Part shown: positions 1-5,396 of the stretch, in pieces | Numbering within the stretch: the stretch's first letter is position 1 | Layout of the letters: each line of letters begins with the position of its first letter | Source of the DNA: an uncultured Gemmatimonadales bacterium | GTDB taxonomy: Bacteria > Gemmatimonadota > Gemmatimonadetes > Longimicrobiales > Gaopeijiaceae | Length of the DNA stretch: 6,031 bases | Direction: 5' to 3' | Assembly: GCA_937983085.1 (NCBI GenBank) | Contig: CALJKZ010000197.1 | Span: 1-6,031, forward strand | Translations under genes and position numbers: made by a program | Notes under the pieces: generated by a model | What the model saw: only the letters and a program-made list of their open reading frames with translations | Database searches by the model: none | Told to the model about the DNA's origin: nothing

Positions 1-399
1 GAAGCTCTTCGACACGCTGAAGGTCATGTCCACTTTGTGGGGATCACCCCACTCGGCCACGATGTAGCCCTTGTAGACGATGAGGCCGCTCTGGGGCCCC
101 CGCACGGTGAACGGTCCCACCGGCTCACCGTGGGGTTCCCGCCCGAACGTCATCTGATGGTTCAAGGCCAGATCCCGCGGCGACGTCGACTCACCCGCGA
201 TGGCGATCTCCACCGCCTCCTGGATGAGTTGGGCGTCGAGGCCCAGGGCCCCCGGGTCGCGCCGCTCCCAATCGTACCCGACGCCGGGCCAGTACGTCTG
301 CGCCGCCAGGGGCGTCGTGATAATCGGAGCCGACGCGGCGAGGAGGGCCGCAACGAGGATGGCTGCCACGGACGCGGGCCGGGTGGAGGGGGCGCTCAT
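1..399 (-). CDS. Exported serine hydrolase, beta-lactamase/PBP-like family (3' part missing)
   Basis: The first 133 residues are present; the frame stays open to the left edge, so the C-terminal part lies outside. The N-terminus is a signal peptide: a few polar and Arg residues, a hydrophobic stretch at about 10-28, and a likely cleavage site near LAA-Q (residues 31-34), so the enzyme should be periplasmic or secreted. Residues 101-133 read GPQSGLIVYKGYIVAEWGD then TFSVSKSF, the typical strand pair and active-site entry of the class C beta-lactamase/serine hydrolase family. Ser128 and Lys131 form the SxxK motif, with Ser128 the expected nucleophile. The other family motifs (YxN and the KTG-like box) would be downstream of the edge. 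The substrate cannot be told; members include esterases, D-amino-peptidases and true beta-lactamases. The ATG overlaps the stop of the preceding amidohydrolase (ATGA), with a weak GAGG ten bases upstream, so translation is probably coupled. Confidence 0.85.
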   Translation of the reverse strand, partial: MSAPSTRPASVAAILVAALLAASAPIITTPLAAQTYWPGVGYDWERRDPGALGLDAQLIQEAVEIAIAGESTSPRDLALNHQMTFGREPHGEPVGPFTVRGPQSGLIVYKGYIVAEWGDPHKVDMTFSVSKSF

Positions 400-1805
400 C
401 GGACCAGGGCCTCGAGCTCGGCGCGGTCGAGGAGCTCCCCCCGGGTGACCACGGCCTGGACGGAGCGCGTGGCCGTGATGTCCTCCAGCGGGTTGGCGGA
501 GAGCACCACCAGGTCGGCCAGCTGACCGGGAGCCACTGCACCCATCTCACCGTCGAGGCCGAAGAACTCCGCGGGGCGAAGCGTTGCCGCGCGGAGCGCC
601 TCGAGGGGTGGAAGCCCGGCCCGGACCAGCATCTCCAGCTCACTGTGCAGGCTGTAGCCGGGCGCCGCGAACCCGATGGGTGTGTCGGTACCCGCCCCGA
701 TGGGCACGCCCGCCTCGTGCATGAGGCCCACCAGGGTGAGGCTCCAGTCCGGGAAGGTGGTGTCGGTGCTGCGGCCGCCCAGACCGTCCACGGAGCCCCA
801 GTCGGCCTGGACCTCGGCGGGAAGCTTCTCCACCGCCTCACCCCAATCCGACCGAGCGAAGGGCGGCTGGAGGGAGAGCGCATTGAGGCGGAGGGTGGGC
901 ACCTGGATGGTGGTGGCCATGGCCTCGATGACCTCTCGGCACGCGGCTTCGTCGTACGCCTGGATGGACGGAATCCGGAACGCCTGATGCATGCGGGAGC
1001 GGAGGGTGGCTCCCGGAAGCCCATCGGGATTGGCAAGCATGTCCCTGCGCTGGGCCAGCGCCGCCGAAGGATCGGCGGTGCAGTCCATCTCGATGTTCCT
1101 CAGGTGCTCCAGCGACTGGACCTGAGGCCCTACGACCCGCGCCTGCATGGAGAGAGGGACGTGACCGTCCATGGGCAGGCCGCGGGCCCGCGCCTCCTCG
1201 ACGAGCACGCCGAAGACCTCCGGCGAGACCATCTCGTAGATCTTCACGAAGTCCACACCTGCCTCGGCCAGGCGAGCCATGTTGGCGCGGGCGGTCTCGG
1301 GGTCCGGGTTGCCGATGCCGAGGAGGGGGTTGGTCTCCCCGTCGTACACGACGAACTCCCCGTCCAGGAGCGGACCGGCGAAGTAGACCCGCGGGGCGGT
1401 CTCCCGGGCCCGGATGGCCTCCACGGCCGGCAGCACCAGCTCGAGCGGCCCGCCCGTATCGCGGATGCTCGTCACCCCGTAGTGGAGGAAGTGGTCGGCC
1501 ATGGACTCGGTGAACCGCTGGTCGTACGTCAGGTGCACGTGGAAATCCCAGAGCCCGGGGATGACGTACTGACCCGTAGCGTCCACCACTTCCGTCGCCT
1601 CCCACGGCTCACCGGTGGGTAGCACGGAGAGGATACGGCCGTCGTCGACGAGGACGGTCTGACCCGACCGCGCTCCATTCACTGCGTCGATGACAGTGGC
1701 ATTCTCGATGGCCAGGTCCACGATGGGTCCATCGGGGCCGCATGCGGCCGAGGCGAGGGTCACGCACGTGAGCGGAAGGACCGAACGGAGGAAGCGGTTG
1801 GACAT
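396..1805 (-). CDS. Metal-dependent amidohydrolase, imidazolonepropionase-like, probable lipoprotein
   Basis: The 469-residue protein carries a full binuclear amidohydrolase metal site: H89 and H91 (HVH in GLWDFHVHL), K188 (VKIY, probably the carboxylated bridging lysine), H215 (DGHVP), H234 (SLEHL) and D374 (GAGTDTP). The N-terminal beta-sandwich segment (about 30-85) and its C-terminal return (GQLADLVVL, about 428-436) complete the standard fold. The family includes imidazolonepropionase, Xaa-Arg/Lys dipeptidases and many uncharacterised secreted enzymes; substrate is unknown here, and a dipeptide or cyclic amide is only a guess. I chose the ATG at 1803-1805 because it gives a clean signal peptide (MSNRFLRS, hydrophobic stretch, Cys22 in SAAC), a plausible though not ideal lipobox. 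A longer in-frame start at 1872-1874 would bury that signal behind 23 residues. Neither start has a good Shine-Dalgarno sequence. It is first of two genes in its unit. Confidence 0.9.
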   Translation of the reverse strand: MSNRFLRSVLPLTCVTLASAACGPDGPIVDLAIENATVIDAVNGARSGQTVLVDDGRILSVLPTGEPWEATEVVDATGQYVIPGLWDFHVHLTYDQRFTESMADHFLHYGVTSIRDTGGPLELVLPAVEAIRARETAPRVYFAGPLLDGEFVVYDGETNPLLGIGNPDPETARANMARLAEAGVDFVKIYEMVSPEVFGVLVEEARARGLPMDGHVPLSMQARVVGPQVQSLEHLRNIEMDCTADPSAALAQRRDMLANPDGLPGATLRSRMHQAFRIPSIQAYDEAACREVIEAMATTIQVPTLRLNALSLQPPFARSDWGEAVEKLPAEVQADWGSVDGLGGRSTDTTFPDWSLTLVGLMHEAGVPIGAGTDTPIGFAAPGYSLHSELEMLVRAGLPPLEALRAATLRPAEFFGLDGEMGAVAPGQLADLVVLSANPLEDITATRSVQAVVTRGELLDRAELEALVR

Positions 1806-1895
1806 GGCAGTGGGGGTGGAGGCTTGAGGGTCGGGGAGCTTCACCGCAGAGGGCAGACAACGTAGAGCGGACATCCGTCCGTGTCATTCGGGCGA

Positions 1896-1904
1896 CTCCT
1901 CCCT
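1896..1904 (-). promoter_or_regulatory. Strong Shine-Dalgarno sequence facing an out-of-frame ATG
   Basis: Read on the minus strand this is AGGGAGGAG, followed after eight bases by ATG (1885-1887). It is the best ribosome binding site in the divergent region, yet that ATG opens a frame shifted by one base from the amidohydrolase. The frame runs 92 residues to 1609 and is rich in Arg, Pro and His, as expected for a shadow frame. The in-frame TGA (1884-1886) inside ATGA blocks any extension of the amidohydrolase up to this site. It may serve a leader peptide, mark an old start lost by frameshift, or be fortuitous. Confidence 0.4.
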
Positions 1905-1974
1905 GCCGCCTCGGCCCGTTCGCCTACCCCACCACTCGACGCTCACCGAGAGCGCCCCTTAGCTTATCGGGTCG

Positions 1975-1988
1975 GCTTCCCCGGAAGC
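1975..1988. repeat. 14-bp inverted repeat, candidate operator
   Basis: GCTTCC and GGAAGC are exact reverse complements separated by CC. The symmetry stops at the outer ends. It sits in the divergent region between the AT-richer patch and the metalloprotease start, about 30 bases before the ATG, where a repressor site would act on the rightward promoter. The two-base gap is too small for a good RNA hairpin loop, so a protein-binding site is likelier than a terminator. A chance occurrence in GC-rich DNA is possible. Confidence 0.3.
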
Positions 1989-2021
1989 ATGAACCCACCT
2001 CCGCGCCGATCCGCCCGATGA
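1989..2021 (+). other. Ten-codon upstream mini-ORF overlapping the metalloprotease start
   Basis: ATG at 1989-1991 opens a ten-residue frame (MNPPPRRSAR) whose TGA overlaps the metalloprotease ATG as ATGA. The arrangement would allow termination-reinitiation coupling, and the metalloprotease start itself lacks a Shine-Dalgarno sequence. Against it, the mini-ORF's own ribosome site is poor: GGAAG lies only one base before its ATG. Three prolines followed by arginines could slow ribosomes if it is translated. Confidence 0.25.
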
Positions 2022-4408
2022 ACCGCTGCCTTCCCTCGACGTCCACGATTTTCGCCCTGACGGCCCTCCTTCTTCTCCCCATGGGGGCGTACGCCATGGC
2101 GCCGCAGGCCCAGGAAGAAGCGGACGAAGCAGACGAGAAGAGCTATTCCGACGTCGTCACGGCCGAGGCGGTGACGAGCCGCGGCCTCTTCGACACCCAC
2201 ATGGTGGGTGACGACCTGCTCTACGAGGTTCCCGACGAGCTTCTCGGCCGCGAGATGCTGCTGCTGACACGGGTGGCGCGCACCCCCGACGGCGCAGGGT
2301 ACGGTGGATCGAAGGCCAACACGTCCACGGTCCGCTGGGAGCGGAGCCGCGACCGGATCCTCCTCCGGCTGGTGAGCTACGACAACGTGGCTGCCGACTC
2401 GGCCACCATCGCCGCCGCTGTCCGGAATTCGAACTTCGAGCCCATCATCATGGCCTTCGACATCGAGGTCAGGTCCGAAGACGACGCCGGATCGGTCATC
2501 GACGTGACCGAACTCTTCACCACCGACGTCCGGCTCCTCGGGCTCCAGGCCTTCCGCCGTGAGGCCTACGGCGTTCGCACGGTGGATCGGGACCGGACCT
2601 TCATCGAGCGGGCCTCGGCGTACCCTCGAAACGTCGAGGTGCGGCGCGTTCTGACGTACGACGCCACCGAAGCGCCGTCCAACGCCGCGGCCAACACGCT
2701 CTCCATGGAGATGCACCACTCCATGCTCCTCCTTCCCGAGGATCCCATGGAGCCGCGGCTCTGCGACGAGCGGGTGGGCTTCTTCAGCACCACCCAGATC
2801 GACTACGGCCTCGACGAGCAGAAGGCCCAGGAGACGTGCTTCGTCACCCGCTGGCGGCTCGAGCCCAGCGATCCGGCGGCCTTCGCCCGCGGCGAGTTGG
2901 TCGATCCGGTCCAGCCCATCGTCTACTACATCGATCCGGCGACGCCCGAGAAGTGGGTCCCTTACCTGAAGCAGGGCGTGGAAGACTGGCAGGTGGCCTT
3001 CGAGGCCGCCGGCTTTTCCAACGCCATCGTCGCCCGCGACGCGCCCGACGATCCTGACTGGAGTCCCGAAGACGCCCGATACTCGGTCATCCGATACCTG
3101 GCGTCGGACGTCCAGAACGCTTCGGGGCCTCATGTGCACGACCCGCGAACGGGGGAGATCCTCGAGAGCGACATCCAGTGGTACCACAACGTCATGAACC
3201 TCCTCCGGAACTGGTTCTTCATCCAGACGGCGGCGGTGAATGAAGAGGCCCGCTCGGTGCGATTCGAGGACGAGGTGATGGGCGAGCTCATCCGGTTCGT
3301 GTCGGCCCACGAGGTGGGCCACACCATCGGGCTCCAGCACAACATGCAGGCGTCGTCCGCCTACACCGTGGACCAGCTTCGCTCGCGCTTCGTGTGTGAG
3401 AACGGAGTGGCTCCGTCCATCATGGACTACGCGCGTTTCAACTACGTGGCCCAGCCCGGCGACGACACCTGCCTCATGCCGGTGGTAGGACCGTACGACA
3501 CGTTCGCCATCGAGTGGGGATACCGGCCGCGCCCCGGGACCGATCGCACATCGGAGTTGCCCGAGCTACGCGCCTTCGTGGCCGACATGCAGGAGGACCC
3601 CGTCTACCTCTTCTCCAGCCCCACCGGAGCCGACCCCACGGCCCTCACCGAGGCCATCGGCGACGACGCCATGCGCGCCTCGGACCTGGGCGTGGAGAAC
3701 CTGAAGCGCATCACCGACCGGCTGGTGGACTGGACGCACGAGGAGGGCGAGGACTACGCCGAACTCGAGGAGTTGTATGGGAACGTGGTGGGCCAGTGGA
3801 ATCGGTATACCGGCCACGTGGTCGCCAACGTCGGAGGCGTGGTGCGGACGCGGAAGCGTCAGGGCCAGGACGGGGTGCCCTACGCGATGGTGTCACGCGA
3901 CCGGCAGGAGCGGGCCATGGAGTACCTGAATCGCCAGGTCTTCGCGACGCCCGAGTGGCTGCTGGATTCGGACATCCTGGACCGCTTCCAGGACACCGGC
4001 GCCGTCGACCTGGTGCTGGCGCGACAGTCCTCGGCCCTCAACCAGGTCCTGAACGTCAACCGCATGAAGCGCCTCATCGAGCAGGAGGCGTTCCACGGCA
4101 ATGACGCGTACGGCCTCGGCGCCATGCTCGACGACCTGCGGGCCGGGGTGTGGAGCGAAGCCCGGTCCGGACGCGCCACCGACACCTACCGTCGCAACCT
4201 GCAACGCGCGTACCTCACGCGCATGGCCGAACTCATGGACGACGAGGACGCAGCCGAGACCGACATCGTCCCCTTCGCTCGGGGTCAGCTGACCGATCTC
4301 CGCGGGGAGTTGAACTCCGCCCTCGGTGGTTCGTTGGATCGGCCGACGCGCCTGCACTTCCAGGACGCGGTTGCGCGGATCGACGCCGTTCTGGATCCGG
4401 GGGCCTAG
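2018..4408 (+). CDS. Secreted zinc-dependent metalloprotease, DUF5117/DUF4953 type
   Basis: The 796-residue protein is close to full length for this family (usually about 800-850). A signal peptide occupies about residues 1-26 (hydrophobic core IFALTALLLLPMG, likely cleavage after AYA). A short acidic linker follows, then the DUF5118/DUF5117-like N-terminal region (about 42-270; GLFDTHMVGDDLLYEVPDEL and LLLTRVAR are characteristic). The catalytic part has H431-E432-V-G-H435-T-I-G-L-Q-H441, the extended HExxHxxGxxH zinc site of metzincin-like proteases, with E432 as general base. A Met-turn candidate is SIMDY (M469). The C-terminal helical region (about 610-796) matches the family layout. It should act in the periplasm or outside the cell; the peptide substrate is unknown. 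Four cysteines remain in the mature chain (249, 274, 460, 485). The ATG has no clear Shine-Dalgarno sequence but gives the best signal peptide. It is transcribed alone, divergent from the amidohydrolase and convergent with the anti-sigma gene. Confidence 0.93.
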   Translation: MNRCLPSTSTIFALTALLLLPMGAYAMAPQAQEEADEADEKSYSDVVTAEAVTSRGLFDTHMVGDDLLYEVPDELLGREMLLLTRVARTPDGAGYGGSKANTSTVRWERSRDRILLRLVSYDNVAADSATIAAAVRNSNFEPIIMAFDIEVRSEDDAGSVIDVTELFTTDVRLLGLQAFRREAYGVRTVDRDRTFIERASAYPRNVEVRRVLTYDATEAPSNAAANTLSMEMHHSMLLLPEDPMEPRLCDERVGFFSTTQIDYGLDEQKAQETCFVTRWRLEPSDPAAFARGELVDPVQPIVYYIDPATPEKWVPYLKQGVEDWQVAFEAAGFSNAIVARDAPDDPDWSPEDARYSVIRYLASDVQNASGPHVHDPRTGEILESDIQWYHNVMNLLRNWFFIQTAAVNEEARSVRFEDEVMGELIRFVSAHEVGHTIGLQHNMQASSAYTVDQLRSRFVCENGVAPSIMDYARFNYVAQPGDDTCLMPVVGPYDTFAIEWGYRPRPGTDRTSELPELRAFVADMQEDPVYLFSSPTGADPTALTEAIGDDAMRASDLGVENLKRITDRLVDWTHEEGEDYAELEELYGNVVGQWNRYTGHVVANVGGVVRTRKRQGQDGVPYAMVSRDRQERAMEYLNRQVFATPEWLLDSDILDRFQDTGAVDLVLARQSSALNQVLNVNRMKRLIEQEAFHGNDAYGLGAMLDDLRAGVWSEARSGRATDTYRRNLQRAYLTRMAELMDDEDAAETDIVPFARGQLTDLRGELNSALGGSLDRPTRLHFQDAVARIDAVLDPGA

Positions 4409-4444
4409 CTCAGAGGACGGCGAGGCTCGCGCGCTGCGACGATC

Positions 4445-4861
4445 TCAGGACGCGGTGACGGGTTTGTCCCGGACCGTCCGCTCGCGCACGACGGCTGCGA
4501 CTCCGGCGAGGAGCGCCATCGCCACGGGGATCTCGGGGCGGGCCTCGCCCAGCGAGCCCGTGGCCACGACCGTCAACGCGACGGTGGCGGCCGCCAGGAC
4601 TCCGCTGATGACGGCGTCGAGAGCGGTCGACGGCTCGGCCCTCTGGCCGTCGACCGCCAGCTCACCCACGATGAGGCGTACCCGGTCCTCGACGAGCTCC
4701 GGCGGGAGGCGAAGCTCCGGCAGGTAGGCCGCCCTCATGGAACGAAGGAGTCGCGCGGTGCTGCGGCAGTCCGCGCAACTCTGGATGTGTGCATCGATCT
4801 CCGGGCTTCCATGCCCGTCGATCAATGCTTCAAGGAGACGCTCGGTGTCTGGACAGGTCAT
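4445..4861 (-). CDS. Membrane anti-sigma factor with zf-HC2 domain
   Basis: The 138-residue protein starts with an anti-sigma zinc-finger domain: C3, then H25-IQS-C29-AD-C32, the HxxxCxxC signature that clamps ECF sigma factors. A linker (about 47-78) leads to two hydrophobic segments, about 81-103 and 111-125, joined by a loop of only about eight residues, and a short charged tail ends the protein. With the zinc finger in the cytoplasm, both ends are cytoplasmic and there is no periplasmic sensor domain, so any signal must be felt in the membrane or by a partner. It overlaps the 3' end of the sigma gene by 32 bp in another frame. The start is well supported: GGAGG lies nine bases upstream, and Cys3 fits the family. 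Its partner is surely the adjacent sigma factor. Confidence 0.9.
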   Translation of the reverse strand: MTCPDTERLLEALIDGHGSPEIDAHIQSCADCRSTARLLRSMRAAYLPELRLPPELVEDRVRLIVGELAVDGQRAEPSTALDAVISGVLAAATVALTVVATGSLGEARPEIPVAMALLAGVAAVVRERTVRDKPVTAS

Positions 4862-5396
4862 CGTCCGGATCCTCCATCATGGTTCTCAGTCTCTTGATTG
4901 CGTGTCGGAGATGCGATCTCACGGTGGCGGGCGCTACGTCCATGATGTCCGCCACCTCCGCGCTGGGTCGGCCCTCCAGGATCCTCAGCGTCACCGCCTC
5001 GCGCTCGCTCTCGGAAAGCTTCGGCAAGGCGCGGTAGATCGAGTACTGAAGCTCCCTGCGCGCCGTTTCGGCGAGGGGGTCGATCTGCTTCCAGTTGCGG
5101 GCACGCACCTCCTCGGCGTACTGCTGCAAGCGCTCTCCGCGGTTCTTCTTTCGCCTGGCGTCCGTCAGGCAGACGTTGGGGCAGATGGTGGCGAGCCACG
5201 ACCGGAAGCACCCGTTTCCCTGGAAGTCATCGATCTTCTGGCAGACGGTGGTCCATGTCTCCTGTGCAAGGTCTTCGGCGTGGTCATCGTCCCGCGCGTA
5301 GGAGCGGCAGATGACGAGAACCATCGGCTCGTGTTCGAGCACCACCTCTCGGACGTACTCCCGGTCCCCGCTCGCAAAACGCTTCGTATCGAACAT
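4830..5396 (-). CDS. ECF-type RNA polymerase sigma factor
   Basis: The 188-residue protein has the two-domain ECF layout. Region 2 spans about 16-86, with DDHAEDLAQETW (37-48) and FRSWLATI (64-71), the core-binding and -10-recognition parts. Region 4 spans about 123-175, with LPKLSESEREAVTLRILEG and the helix-turn-helix SAEVADIMDVAPATVRSHLR that reads the -35 element. No C-terminal extension domain is present. It should direct transcription of a stress or envelope regulon, probably including its own unit, and be held inactive by the anti-sigma factor downstream. The start codon follows the TAG of the upstream membrane gene directly (TAGATG), so the genes are co-transcribed and perhaps coupled; there is no strong separate ribosome site. 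Region 2 is odd in carrying five cysteines (30, 52, 63, 72, 76) and in reading ICPNVCLTD where the family usually has something like IARNLALDH. Confidence 0.93.
   Translation of the reverse strand: MFDTKRFASGDREYVREVVLEHEPMVLVICRSYARDDDHAEDLAQETWTTVCQKIDDFQGNGCFRSWLATICPNVCLTDARRKKNRGERLQQYAEEVRARNWKQIDPLAETARRELQYSIYRALPKLSESEREAVTLRILEGRPSAEVADIMDVAPATVRSHLRHAIKRLRTMMEDPDDDLSRHRASP
4871..4875 (-). promoter_or_regulatory. Ribosome binding site of the anti-sigma gene
   Basis: Read on the minus strand this is GGAGG, nine bases before the ATG at 4859-4861. It lies inside the sigma-factor coding sequence and fixes the anti-sigma start, showing that the 32-bp overlap is real. It is the clearest Shine-Dalgarno sequence serving an assigned start in the window. 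Confidence 0.75.

Larger units (their letters stand above)
1806..2017. promoter_or_regulatory. Divergent intergenic region between amidohydrolase and metalloprotease
   Basis: About 212 bp separate the two divergent starts, so promoters for both units should lie here. The only AT-richer patch is CTTAGCTTATC at about 1958-1968, which could hold a -10 element for either strand (TTAGCT or TTATCG to the right, TAAGCT to the left). No convincing -35 element goes with it, so I do not assign a promoter position. The rest is GC-rich and carries the inverted repeat, the leftward Shine-Dalgarno sequence and the mini-ORF listed separately. Confidence 0.45.

Noticed and set aside
645..1622. 325-codon open frame on the plus strand opposite the amidohydrolase
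   Set aside because: Antisense shadow of a well-supported enzyme gene; composition is Gly/Arg/His-rich and no domain is visible.
1806..1874. Longer amidohydrolase start at 1872-1874 (23 extra residues)
   Set aside because: The extension would place the lipoprotein signal peptide inside the protein and has no usable ribosome site: the nearest is about 21 bases away.
1964..3340. 458-codon open frame on the minus strand opposite the metalloprotease
   Set aside because: It mirrors a real gene with catalytic motifs, is dominated by Gly, Val, Arg, His and Asp as expected for a GC-rich antisense frame, and shows no recognisable domain or start signal.
4409..4444. Terminator between the convergent metalloprotease and anti-sigma genes
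   Set aside because: Only a 4-bp stem (GCGA-GGC-TCGC) is visible in this 36-bp gap and there is no T tract on either strand, so an intrinsic terminator is not supported.
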